The translations under genes were made by a program, and so were the position numbers. Under the pieces are notes generated by a model. It had not been told where the DNA came from and searched no databases. It was given only the letters and a program-made list of their open reading frames with translations. A DNA stretch of 64,000 nucleotides, taken from the NCBI GenBank assembly GCA_005784505.1, contig VCAZ01000022.1, positions 302,299 to 366,298 on the forward strand, written 5' to 3'. This document shows positions 12,523-23,878 of this stretch, piece after piece (position 1 is the stretch's first letter; each line of letters starts with the position of its first letter). Origin of the DNA: Bagarius yarrelli. Its lineage: Eukaryota; Chordata; Actinopteri; Siluriformes; Sisoridae.

Positions 12523-12550
<28 letters not shown>
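12523..12550. repeat. Poly(T) tract
   Basis: About 28 T. No element body recognised beside it. Confidence 0.9.
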
Positions 12551-12555
<5 letters not shown>

Positions 12556-14032
12556 GCGACCCCAGAATTTGTTCTCATCCGCCATACACAAACGGGCATC
12601 TGTGACTCTTCAGTCGCAGCGCTAGAGTTTTCTTTATTTTTGCTCATGTGCTGTTCCCCTTTATCCTGCTCCTCCTCTTCCTCCTTCACCCAAGCCTGGC
12701 TGCGTTCCCTTTTCAGCACTCGTTGTGGGTAGTGTTTTCGATCGCGCGTTATTTTAAGCACAACTTTATCTAAAAGAATAGATAACAGAGCGCGAGGCAG
12801 TCTTGAGGCAAGGAGTTTTGAGGCAGACAAGTTGGAAAAATTAGGTCTGGGTGAAGCTGTAGCATTTCTAACGTTCTTAGTTCTCCAGAACATCAAGACG
12901 AAGCTTTTTTTTTTTTTAAATTCTTGGAGTGGAAAGAGATTTCTTTCAAATAGCTATTCTTAACCAGTTTTTCCAAATGCACTTGGAAAGTTTTTTTCAT
13001 ATTACATCTCCACCATACGAATGCTAATTTATTCAATGTTACTTTTTTAATTCACAATGTGAGAAATGTCACTTTATCAAAAGATTTTCACATCAGGAAG
13101 TGTTTTTGGAGACCAACTCTGAAGTTCAACAGCTCACTCACACACGTTTGAAGTCGCAGATCTGCTCGAGTTCAGCTGAAGAGGTGCGGGGAGTCAGACA
13201 GCCTCCTATTTCACACCGACTTAGTCCCCGTTTGCCCAAAAGGTGAATTTCTGTCTTTCTCTTTTATTTATTTATTTTTCCAAAGTAATCTCCTTTAGCT
13301 GAAGTTAGGCCGTGCTGTTGCTCTAAATTACACATCACTGATGTGACAGCTGTGTGGAGAAAAAAATGTGTTTCAGCATCAAAAAATGTCTCCATCTGCC
13401 TGCACAGAGGAGAGATAAACTCAAATCAGGGGACATAAGTCACGCTTACGGATAGATGGAAGAAAAAAAGCAGGAGATCAGGAAATGTTTGGCGGGGGAG
13501 GAGGGAGGAAATGATATAGACACAATTTAAAGATAAGAATGGGTAAAATAAGTGAAAAAGATCAAGAGTGTTGAATCTGGGTTTGTGGACAGGCACTAAT
13601 ATGCACCTTGCCTTGAGTTGAAGACCTTACAACCTTTTCTCCTGTAGATTTCCATGTGTGACCAGCTTCTGGACAAAAAGCTAATTGCTTTCACCAACAG
13701 AAGCACCTTCTTGTCCTTTAGTTCATGGTCGACTCCGCACTTCTTGTCCAAGTCTGGTGAAATCAGTGTCACTGGTTGGAGACACTTTGATTGGCTTGTC
13801 AACACATCCTTTAGAAGATTCGTGGATTATTCCAAAAAACAGGTGGAACTCTGGCCAGTCTTTGAAAGAATTGACCATAAATCCAGAAACTCTCAGGGCT
13901 TTTCAGTAGGCAGGATTTGGTGCTGTTAAAGAATTAAAGTAGAAATGACACATTTTTTGTGTTGGAAGCTGAATTCGATGTAATTCCCGAGCCAAGCTAA
14001 ACGTTGTATAGGAGAGTTTGGTGTAAAGGAGC
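12551..14032. other. Single-copy stretch with an unexplained open patch
   Basis: 13596-13929 is open in three frames, two on the + strand and one on the minus strand (up to 91 codons). An acceptor-like TTTTCTCCTGTAG lies at 13636-13648. I recognise no family, so no gene is called. The rest shows no feature. Confidence 0.35.
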
Positions 14033-14112
14033 CCCATTTGCTCAGATGTTCAAGGGAGATAAATGTAAGTTGCGTCTGCCAAATGCCGTAAATGTCATGT
14101 AAATGTAGTAGG
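14033..14112 (+). mobile_element. SINE 3' tail fragment
   Basis: TTGCTCAGATGTTCAAGG, then GAGATAAATGTAAGTTGCG, TCTGCCAAATGCCGTAAATG: the conserved tail of the tRNA-derived SINE seen across the window, without its tRNA head. Confidence 0.8.
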
Positions 14113-14114
14113 TT

Positions 14115-14460
14115 GTGGTGCATGGAAGAGGCTGGTGTTTAGTAGAGGTTGCTATTTGAAAGATTTTGTTGTATAGGAGAAATTGGTATCCACAGGAGGC
14201 TGTTATCTTGGAGAGGTTGGGATAAAGAAGAGGTTGACATATGGCAAATGTGAGTATCTTAAAAAGGTCAGAATAGAAGAGTAGCTGGTGTATGGAAGGG
14301 GTTGGCATCTTGAAGAGATTGGTGTCTAGGAAAGGTTGGTATCTTGGGAAGGTTGATGTTTGGGATAGTTTGGCATCTAAGAGAGGTTAATTTATGGTGG
14401 TGTATGGGAGGGGTATCTATAAGGGGTAGGTATTTTGGAAAGGTTGAAATGAAGTAGCCA
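14115..14460. repeat. Degenerate minisatellite, GAGGTTGGTATCTTGG type
   Basis: Some twelve loose copies of a 25-30 bp unit containing AGAGGTTGGTATCTTGGGA. Starts right at the end of a SINE tail. Confidence 0.75.
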
Positions 14461-15706
14461 GTCCAAGATACCAGTCTGAGGTTTCAAATTTGATTTGGGA
14501 AGCTCAGTGCAGTAAAGCCTCAGCAGGCTGTCTGACTTCCACATCACCGCCTGCACTCAAGCTCAAGTGCGTAATGAGTTTCTTACTTTTTTTTTCCCTA
14601 AATGTGGACCCTGTCATTTTTTTGCTGGCGCAAGAAGCATTGCCTTAACAATAAATCATTTCTCTTATTGCCATTCCACTTCTAAAAGGCAAATTTGAAA
14701 GCCAAATTGCTCTGCAAAGAGGCTTTTTTTTCTATTTTTTTCCTCTGCCCATAATTTGAGTGCTGGTCATAGATTTTTTTTTTTTTTTTGGTTTTAACCT
14801 CAACACAAAAAAGGCTTTTTGTATGGAATGATCTTAGGGTTTATACCAATATGGATTATTTAATAAAGGAGGCTCCTTAAAGAAAAACAGTATTTGCTCT
14901 CCAAGTAAAGGTAAAAAATAAGACCAGAGGAGGGCAAAATGCTATACTGTGGGTTTGGTGGCTAATTTGTTCCTTCAATATTCCACCTGAAGAACCTTTT
15001 TTTCCTTTTGTTTCAAATGGCTGATGACTTATTTATGTTTTTTAAGACCCAAACGCTTCAACGATTCTAAAGAGGTTACATCGCACGTCAGTTTCTTTAT
15101 CAGGACTTGGATAGATTTAAATTTTATACCATACCACTGAACAGATCTCAAATCTGATTGGTCAGTTTTCTGCATGGTGCCATAGCAGCAGTGTTTGTTA
15201 TTGCTCTTGTTTCTATAGCAACAACTAATGCATGAACAAGGGAATAGTTGATATGGACATTGTAGCTAATTAAACTATTTTGGGCATCTATCAACATTGG
15301 GACCTGTTTCCAACCCAGGATTTCCCAATGTTTCCCGAAAGAGGTGGTTATTAAAAATAAATCCTAATCTGGTATCAGCTGTGACTTTTCCAATTCTGAC
15401 CCTAACACGAGTATCATTCTCAACGCACCTGAAGAATGGCGGTGAACCTGCTGCGGCAGGCTGCTTTGTCGGCGCCAGATGTTTTCACTAAGAGGGGGGA
15501 TTATGTAGGAGTGCTGCACTGTGACTTTATTACGTCTACATACAAAAACAGATGGTGAAAATGCTGAACTGGTTTATGTAATTTCAGGAATGTTCATCAG
15601 CTATTAAAACTGCATGCGTTACATTGACATTGGTGAGAAATCAACCTGTTAACGAAGGCGTTTTTTTCCAAAGACTTTGCCAGCTACTGCAGGCAGAAGG
15701 GCAAAA
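14461..15706. other. Single-copy stretch
   Basis: No feature supported. A 40-codon frame from ATG at 15436 begins MAVNLLRQAALSAP, somewhat like a mitochondrial presequence, but it has no recognised continuation. Confidence 0.35.
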
Positions 15707-15905
15707 GGGGCAGTGGTGGCTTAGATGGTTAAGGTGCCGAGTTGTTGATTAGAAAACCTGGGTTAGAGCCCCACCACTGCCAGTCAGCCACTGTTGGGTA
15801 CTTAAGCAAGACCCTTAACCTTTCCTGCTAAAAGGACACTGTATCATGGCTGACCCCGACCTTCTAAACTGGGATATGTGAAGAAACAAATTTAACTATA
15901 CTGTG
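15707..15905 (+). mobile_element. tRNA-derived SINE, 5' part (interrupted)
   Basis: Head reads GGCAGTGGTGGCTTAGATGG (box A like) and GGGTTAGAGCCCCACCACTG (box B like), then CCACTGTTGGGTACTTAAGC and AAGACCCTTAACC. The body continues to AATTTAACTATACTGTG, where another element begins. The tail ATATGTGACAAATAAAG resumes after 16081. Confidence 0.8.
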
Positions 15906-16081
15906 CATTTGTGTCCAAACTCAGTCCGAGAGGGCCTGCAGAGTTTAGCTCCAACCCTAATCAAACACACCTGAACCAACTAATTAAGATCTTGCTAGGT
16001 ATACAGGTGGGTGTGTTAAGGCAATTTGGAGCTAAACTCTGCAGGACACCGGCCCTCCAGGACAGAGTTTGGACACCCCTG
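15906..16081. mobile_element. Palindromic nonautonomous DNA transposon (hAT-like MITE) nested in a SINE
   Basis: Long terminal inverted repeats: the left end contains GTGTCCAAACTCAGTCCG and CTGCAGAGTTTAGCTCCAA, the right end their near-complements GGAGCTAAACTCTGCAGGAC and GAGTTTGGACACCCCTG. The middle has CACACCTGAACCAACTAATT. The CAGGGGTG-type end suggests hAT. It is 176 bp and has no coding capacity. A second, truncated copy lies at 34626-34740. Confidence 0.85.
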
Positions 16082-16115
16082 CTGTAGAGGATATGTGACA
16101 AATAAAGAACTGTTG
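16082..16115 (+). mobile_element. SINE 3' tail, continuation after the nested MITE
   Basis: GATATGTGACAAATAAAG is the expected end of the SINE that starts at 15707, so the two parts were one element before the MITE landed. Confidence 0.7.
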
Positions 16116-16881
16116 GGACGGTTTTGGAAGTAGTAGCTTTGTGCTCGCTGCGTTGAACTCCTTATTGTGAGATGTAAATGTTGAGGGATACTTTCACTTC
16201 CTGAGATCCTGCTTGCCATGTAGACAAACATCTAAAAAATTAAAATTTTGACCCTCAAAAAGAGCAACATTGTCTTTAAAGAAAAACTAAAGCTTCTGAG
16301 AAGATTATTCAACTACGAGTCACTGACTCAAATGACTCTCAACCAGTCCAAGCGAGAGAAAAGAATATGGTTGCCATAGAAATTTGCCTTCACGTCTCCC
16401 ATGGATATGCAAAGCGTCCTCAGATATGCTAATAAATGTGTATTGTTTTACCACATTTTCCCATTTAGTTATTTAATGAGCGTTCAGAGACAAAATAATA
16501 AGCTGTGATTAAATATAATCAGATCTTAAACAGACTGAGGATCCAATTTCTAGTCCATGGTCTGTGCAGTTCCAGCGTAGAACAGACAAACACGGCGTTA
16601 TATAACATTGTGTATATGTTGCACCAGGAGCACAACCCAGGAGCAGAGTGTGTCCTCCGAGATCTCAACGCTGTAGTGTCCTCCATGTCTCAAAGTGTCT
16701 TTGTTCTTTCAGAGCCAGTCAAAAGACATTTTTGGAGGATATTCAGAAAGTTTTCCTCTTCTCTACGAAGCTGTTCCACTCTTCCAAAACTCGAAGTGCT
16801 ACCAAAAGTATTTTCAGGTATAAGTGCTCAGAAATACAAATTTAGATGCAAGACTTTTGAATGTATTTTTTGATGAATCTC
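16116..16881. other. Single-copy stretch
   Basis: An open frame of 122 codons at 16505-16873 runs into the next SINE and is not recognised. Nothing else seen. Confidence 0.35.
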
Positions 16882-17085
16882 AGGGGAACGGTGGCTCAGT
16901 GGTTAGAGTGTTGGACTGCTGACATAAAAGATTGTGGCTTTAATTCCCATCATCACCAAGCTGCCACTGCTGGGCCCCCGAGCAAGGCCCCTAATGTTAA
17001 ACAGCTCGGTTGGATTGAAAAACAAAATAAAATAAAATGCAAGTTGTTCTGGGTAACGGCACCAGAAATGTCAGAGTGATAAATA
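16882..17085 (+). mobile_element. tRNA-derived SINE, near complete
   Basis: GGTGGCTCAGTGGTTAGAGT (box A), GGCTTTAATTCCCATCATCA (box B region), CCAAGCTGCCACTGCTGGGC, CCCCGAGCAAGGCCC, then a degraded tail. This is one of the clearest full copies in the window. Confidence 0.88.
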
Positions 17086-17985
17086 ATGAATGAATAAATA
17101 ATCACCTAGCTTGACTTTTATTTTACTTTTTTGGCTTTTCTTTCATCCTCCCCCATATTTACTGTCCCACTATCAGTTTTCCACAACCTTCTCCCAGGCT
17201 TTTTGTTCTAGAAACAGGAAACCGCACATCTCAGGCTGATATTTTTTGCCGGGTTTGTGGGAAAGGTCGGACTTTAAGAGAGTATTATCTCTGCCTTAAT
17301 ATAGCTTTTAGAGGGAGTTTGTTCGATTGCATACAGTAAATTCTGCTATGAAGGGGAATTGTGGGATATTCAATACTCCAAAGCGCTAAACAGGGAAAAC
17401 TGCTCCGTGTCATCCCGACTGCTTTCATGTAGCAATTCCTTCCAATCACATCTTTATTTCGTTTTTGTTTTTTTCCTTCTGTCACTCGTTTGTTCAATTA
17501 TCTCCTGAAGTAAAACAGGCCACTCTTTTGTCTCGCATCGATGCTTCATGCTAATAATTAGGCCCAAACAGGTGCTCAGCTGCCGAACACTCATAATAGC
17601 ACGTGTTCTTCCTTTTTTTTCTTTCTTCCTTCTTTCTTTCTTCATTATTATTAAAAGCTTCTCTGATGTTCCTGCAGCCATTGCTGTCATGCTAATTAAA
17701 GTGCAGGCGTCGCTGTTTAAGGCGCTGAGCTCACAGATTTTGGTGACTCCAGACATGTGACAGGTTTTCTTTTTACAACCAATTAGTTTTTAAGCCGTGT
17801 GCGGGGGGGAGGAGCTTTGAGGCCCATTGCGTGCGGGGGGGTCTGATGATAGGTTCTGGGTCCTTTCACATGGCTGGCCCACCAAATTCAATTCTTATTG
17901 CCCTCCACCTGTTAACGAGATCTAGATCCGAGCCTGTTGATAAGTAACCTGATAAGTAGATTTCCAGACATCTTGCTTGGTGAAG
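17086..17985. other. Single-copy stretch, nothing called
   Basis: Short open frames at 17285-17497 and 17454-17756 (-) and 17548-17760 (+) overlap each other and match nothing I know. Confidence 0.4.
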
Positions 17986-18094
17986 TTGCAGCTCGGTGGT
18001 TTAGTTGTTGGACTGCTGATTAGAAGATCGTGGGTTCGGTTCCCAGGACTGCCATGATGTTAGGCCCCAAAGCAAGACTTATACTTAGTTGCTC
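17986..18094 (+). mobile_element. tRNA-derived SINE, 5' part (interrupted by CT-tailed insert)
   Basis: Carries GCTCGGTGGTTTAGTTGTTG, GACTGCTGATTAGAAGATCG and GGGTTCGGTTCCCAGGACTG, then GGCCCCAAAGCAAGAC. The body breaks at 18094 and resumes at 18726 with the same 22 bases repeated (18073-18094 equals 18726-18747). Confidence 0.85.
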
Positions 18095-18795
<701 letters not shown>

Positions 18796-19912
18796 AAGCA
18801 AGTGAAACCAGGAAAAACCCAAAAGAGACCAGAACTTTAATATATAGAAAAAGGAGAAGGATTGTTGCAATGTGTGTGATTAACGTGCTATTTTTTGGCA
18901 CATTTCCGAGCTCGGAGAACAAAGCGTGTGTGTGCGTTGTTAACTCTTCAGCTCTCGGCCAGGCCGGTAATTAGAGAAGAGATAAAAATGTTAATCTAAA
19001 TTGTTTCTCACCTCCGTCAGTTCCTGACTAACCCGTTTCCTCTGTAAGTCATTTTCCTTCTCCTGGCTTTAAGTTCAGTTCACCCGGTGATTAGACTTGC
19101 GTTCATGGCGCAGTTTGTGGTCAGTTTGTTGTGATCCTGCATGGTGATGTCATTATATGGATACGGATATAAATACAAATCAGAGCTGGAGTCGGTTTTA
19201 AGACTTTATTACATGAGTTTGGGGTAAATCTGAAATTAGAAGAAATTTGAAATAATTATTTTTCTGCTTATTTATTCCACTGGTGTGTGTGTGTGTGTGT
19301 GTGTGTTAGTTAGATATATCTGTGCTGAAATCACCTCTGTTCATTTACAGTAGTTTCAGAGCCCTAGAGACTCATTGCGCTTTGGCACACGGCGCTTCAG
19401 GATTAATGCACAGGACACAATCCAAGCGCTGGCAACGCATCATCATCGCACACAAACACACACACAGACACACACACATACTATAAAGGTTTCTGATATT
19501 AGAGTGGTGATTTGGAGGTGTTATTCTTCACCCTAATACAATAGTGCAAATGTATAATACGCTACCCGGGGGAGTGGCTGGTGGGCGGGGCTTGGTTTCA
19601 TTTACGGTGTCAGTTTCGCACTTTGCGTAAGGATGCGTAGAGATTAGAGGACATCCGGACAGATCGAGTGTATTTGTTTCCGAGTCGGTGTGTAAGACGA
19701 GTGCATGAAGCTCAGCGTTCTGTTCTGTTAAGTGTCGCAAACATGTCACTCGTCCTGTCATTAAGCTTGTGGCTGAAAGTGTTTTGGGTGTCAGTACAGA
19801 GAAATAAACGGGAAATAAATGTGACATTTGCAGATGTGTGTTTGTGTTGAGAGACATGGGGGCGCGGGGGGGGGGGGGGGGGCTTTGGGGTGTGTCACAT
19901 TAGGGCTTGACA
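18796..19912. other. Single-copy stretch with short GT/CA and a poly(G) tract
   Basis: (GT)n at 19284-19306, CA runs at 19450-19478, and a run of about 20 G at 19863-19882. Open frames at 19528-19857 (-) and 19668-19850 (+) are mirror images and are not called. Confidence 0.5.
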
Positions 19913-19986
19913 CCTTAAAACACACGAATCATCTGAAAACTGAGAGAGGAACAAACACACACACACACACATTTATATTCAAACCT

Positions 19987-20022
<36 letters not shown>

Positions 20023-20090
20023 CACTCTCTTCACTTATCTCCCTCTCGTTCTGTCTTTCTCTTTGCTTTTTTCTCTCTCCTTTTGTCTCT

Positions 20091-20121
<31 letters not shown>

Positions 20122-20280
20122 CTCTTTCACCCCACTCCACTCTCTCTTTCTGTCTCTTTCTTTCTCTCTCGCTCTCTCCTCTCTTTTTCTCTCCTCTCTC
20201 GCTCTCTCATCTCTCTCTCTCGTCGCCCTGTCTCCCTCTCTCCCTCCTCTTTTCTTTTTCTTTTGCTCTCTCTACTTTTT
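19913..20280 (+). mobile_element. Second copy of the CT-tailed repeat block
   Basis: 19913-19988 repeats the non-CT block of 18105-18178 with few changes (ACACACGAATCATCTGAAAA, CTGAGAGAGGAACAAA, CA run, ATTTATATTCAAACCTAG) and again leads into CT, here about 290 bp and more diverged. Confidence 0.7.
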
Positions 20281-20943
20281 TTTTGGGAATCAGACTTGGA
20301 AAAAACTCAGAAAGATCCTAAGGACTATAACTATGTGCTAACTGGAGTCCGTGTGTGTGACAGAAAATAATTCCATCTGCGTCCATTGATTTTTTTAAAA
20401 TTTATTTTGGTGTTCAGTTCTACCTGAAGGCTCGTCTTATAAATAAGACCCCTCAACTCCAACAGATACCCTCACCCCCCAACATCTCCCCCCACCCCCC
20501 CCCCCCATTCTAGACCCTCGGCTGTTTAGAGATGGCGTTCGTCGGTAATCAACTGAGGCATCCAGCCGGAACTGTCTGGAATCTCAATCGGTGACCCAGA
20601 CGAGCTTTGCACATTAAACGTTCTTCTCGCTGCTGCTTTGAACTTTTCTTCGTTTGTTAGTATCACCAGAAGTCGTGTGTTCTGCATTAATGAGTTACCA
20701 CATCCCAACGCTTTTACGATAAAACATTATTGCATCATAAATAAATAAAGAAGTAACCAGTGTTTAATCCGGACCAATCGGATTAAAGCATTCGGAAGAA
20801 AGACAGACAGAGAGGAAAATAGTCAGACAGAACAAAGCCGCCTGGATCCGAGCAGCAAAAGTAAACAACATTGGCATGAAGCCGTGGTGACGATGGAGCC
20901 ATCAAAAATACTGGCATCAGTACTGAATGCATTCTGGGGTTCT
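20281..20943. other. Single-copy stretch with a C-rich patch
   Basis: 20475-20508 is a C-rich run containing CCCCCCACCCCCC and similar words. No other feature seen. Confidence 0.45.
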
Positions 20944-20944
20944 A

Positions 20945-20978
<34 letters not shown>

Positions 20979-20981
20979 ACA
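20944..20981. repeat. (CT)n(CA)n compound microsatellite
   Basis: Short CT run continuing into about 30 bp of CA. Confidence 0.95.
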
Positions 20982-21195
20982 TTCGGAGATGAAGAGAGAA
21001 GGAAAGAACGAGGGGAGGGAGCGGGCGCTAGGATCGAAGAGATTTCAAACCCAGACTGATGTCTGCATAAATATTTGCCGTCTGCTGATAAACACACGTC
21101 TGTCAGCCAGAAGCTTCCACAGGCCTAATCACATGCAGCGTGTTATTTCAGTGACCGGGACAGAAGTACACACTTTACCAAACAAAAGTGAGATT

Positions 21196-21242
21196 CTGAG
21201 AGAGAGAGAGAGAGCGATAGAGAGAGATAGAGAGAGTATAGT

Positions 21243-21275
<33 letters not shown>

Positions 21276-21752
21276 CGAGAAAGGGGAAAAAGAGAGGAAG
21301 AGAGAGGGTACAGCGAAAGAAAGAGAGGAGAGAGAAAGAGAGAGAAAGACAGAGCGAAAGAAAGAGAGGAAGAGAGAGGGTAAAGTGAAAGAGAGGAGAG
21401 AGACAGAGAGAGAAAGACAGAGCGAAAGAAAGAGAGGAAGAGAGAGGGTAAAGTGAAAGAGAGGAGAGAGACAGAGAGAGAAAGAAAGAGAGAAAGAAAG
21501 TAAAAGGAGAAAGGGAGAGTAGAAGGGGTGATATAGAGTGAGAGATATAGAGAAAAAAAGGATAGAAGACAGGGACAAAACAGGGGAGGGAGAGAGAGCA
21601 AAAGGGAGAGGGAGAGAGGTTAAAACAGAGATAAAGAGATTAAGACACAGGGAGAGAGAGAGAGAGAGAGAGAGGAAGAGCAAAAGAGAGAGAGAGAAAG
21701 ATTGAAACAGAAAAAGAGATTGAAACAGAGAGAGAGAGAGAGAGAGAGAGCG
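21196..21752. repeat. GA-rich array with internal AGAGGAAGAGAGAGGGTA repeat
   Basis: GA dinucleotides mixed with a longer unit near 55-57 bp that contains GAAAGACAGAGCGAAAGAAA and GAGAGGGTAAAGTGAAAGAG, seen two to three times between 21290 and 21490. The overlapping SLSLS frames on the minus strand are repeat translation. Confidence 0.9.
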
Positions 21753-22565
21753 ACGTGCTGTGGAATCACTGGCACATGAAATGGTTTAATATTCCGGCAG
21801 GGCAGCTTTAACGAAATTAATTTTGGTAGCCCCTGTAAAGAGCTGCCGATGTCGTAAAGCCGCTACTTTATAGCCGCCGTCAATCATCAATCATCTTCTG
21901 ACATTTTCCTTCACTGATAAAAGACTTTAATTGGTTCTGAAAGTTTACGGCAAGCAACAGGGCACCTGTTAGCAAAGCAAAAAAAGTTTTTTTTGTCTGA
22001 ATACACAACAGTTGTGGTGGCCACCGATAGCGAGAGGACGTCCTGTGTCTTATCAGTACCAAGGTTAAAAGTTGATTAGAATCAGATCGTTGCTAATGCC
22101 ATGAAAGTATCTGGAAAATATGTGATTGGAAGTTGGAGTTAAAGATCTGAGTAAGGCTTCTAATACCCTTCTAACCACCCTGAAATCACAGTACATTTAC
22201 TAATACCCACAATGAAACCCCAAACTATTCTCAAGTTTCCTATAAATACCCCTGATACTCTACAATGCTAATACATAAGCCCAAACTGCCCCTGCAACTC
22301 AGTAAATACCCATAGAAATGTTCAAACATACCCCAAGTAAAGAGATGATAACCTAAAAGCTCTAAAACACCACTCAGCTACCCCAAAATATCAGGAAATA
22401 CCCCAGTGATGACGCACAAAATCACAGTGGTCAATGTATTTGATGGAAATATCTTGTGTTTAAATCCGCAATACCACCGAGTTGGCCCTTGACCCAATAG
22501 TGGTAGAAATGTGAATGTAAATTGGTTGTAATAGAATTAGTAACTATATTGTAACCTATATATAT
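21753..22565. other. Single-copy stretch with a loose ATACCCC-rich patch
   Basis: 22155-22410 repeats words such as AATACCC, CCCCAAA and CAAACTRC, perhaps a decayed minisatellite. Otherwise nothing. Confidence 0.4.
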
Positions 22566-22598
22566 GTGTCACGGAGAACCGTTTGTTCTCCGTGACAC
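22566..22598. repeat. Perfect 14-bp inverted repeat with 5-nt loop
   Basis: Left arm GTGTCACGGAGAAC (22566-22579), loop CGTTT, right arm GTTCTCCGTGACAC (22585-22598). All 14 pairs match. No T-run follows that would make it a terminator of a small RNA gene. Confidence 0.95.
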
Positions 22599-23589
22599 AC
22601 TTTAGCAGCGGTGCCAGATCTCAGAAGCAGCAGCTGAGGCTCACATTTGAGGCCTGATAGAAAGCAACAGCGCCCGCCGGCGGGGCTCCCGATCCCAGCG
22701 GTCAACATCTCGTTAGAATCTCTTGCCACAGCTGGCGAAGGGGTGGAGGAGGAGAGGGGAGGGTACTTGTGTTTCCTGACGATAGACCACTTGTGCCGTG
22801 TTTCTTTTAATATCGGCATCACATCCACAAAAATCAATTAAAAGTGCGAAAACAAGAAACGCCGCTGGGGCAAGATTTTTTTTTTTTTTCCGGGAGGGTG
22901 AAGCAATTGAGTGCGTGTTATCGCATTTCTCATCAAAGGTTAAGTCCATAAGATGGTGTTTATTTCATTTGCGCACTGATCCATGAGGACTAGCGGTTAA
23001 ATTTGTGGGATAGTGATAAATGAATGTACGGCATACATTAGAGAGCAGTGTGTGTGTGTGTGTGAATGAGGATCATCTATCAGCTTTACGGAATGACGTT
23101 AATTTGAAACTTGCCGCTTTTAATATATGCCTCTTTGTGTCATGCATTAATAATTTGAGGCTTCAGAGAAAAATATTCGTGTTGAGTCAGGTTTTGTGTG
23201 CGGGAGGACGTATAGACTTCCTGTTGCCCCAAATCGTCTTTGCGTGCATTGGCAGCTCGTCGTGTCTGATCTCTTGAAAAGCTCTGATGTGTTAGGTGTG
23301 TGTGAAGCAGGAGTGAAAGTGCTGCACTTTAATGCAGCAGTTTTGTCACCCTTGATGTAGCCTGACAAAAACCGGGTTCGTCGCATCATCACGCTGACAC
23401 GCAAAAAAAAAAAAAAACGTGTGTACTAGAAATCTTTGTGACTGATAGTTGGTGAAGTTACACATTCTGTAAAGTACTTCCTGCAGTCATACTTGAATAT
23501 TTGAAAGATTTCATTTTTCCCAAACAGGATCTCTTTAGCATCAAGTTTATAAATGTGGAAAAAATGTAATGGGAATCGTGTAAAACACC
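22599..23589. other. Single-copy stretch, nothing called
   Basis: Short GT at 23049-23063, poly(T) at 22877-22890, poly(A) at 23403-23417. Open frames here overlap on both strands and match nothing known. Confidence 0.45.
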
Positions 23590-23878
23590 GGGGATGGGAG
23601 TCTGGGATGGGAGTCTGGGATGGGAGTCTGGGATGGGAGTCTGGGATGGGAGTCTGGGATCGGAGGGCTGGGATCGGAGTGGGATCGCGTCTGGGATCGG
23701 CGTCGGGATCGGCTCTGGGATGGGAGTCTGGGATGGGAGTCTGGGATCGGAGTCTAAAAAAAGGAGTCTTGGATCGGAGTCTTGGATCGGAGTCTGAGAA
23801 AGGAGTCTGAGAAAGGAGTCTGAGAAAGGAGCCTGAGAAAGGAGCCTGAGAAAGGAGCCTGAGAAAGGAGTCTGGAAT
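23590..23878. repeat. 13-bp minisatellite GGGATGGGAGTCT
   Basis: About 22 copies. The array changes in blocks from GGGATGGGAGTCT to GGGATCGGAGTCT to GAGAAAGGAGTCT and GAGAAAGGAGCCT. Because 13 is not a multiple of three, each frame shows a 13-residue period (for example ESGMGVWDGSLGW). Not a gene. Confidence 0.95.

Noticed and set aside
13654..13929. 91-codon frame after an acceptor-like CTGTAG
   Set aside because: No family recognised, two other frames open over the same bases, and no donor or poly(A) signal to complete an exon.
15436..15558. Short frame starting MAVNLLRQAALSAP, like a mitochondrial targeting sequence
   Set aside because: About 40 codons only, no convincing donor, no known continuation nearby.
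16900..16960. tRNA gene with box A and box B
   Set aside because: The head belongs to a SINE: no cloverleaf closes, and the same body with GGGCCC and GCAAGGCCC follows as in all other copies.
16861..17079. 72-codon frame containing GTVAQWLECWTAD
   Set aside because: It is the translation of the tRNA-derived SINE at 16882-17085.
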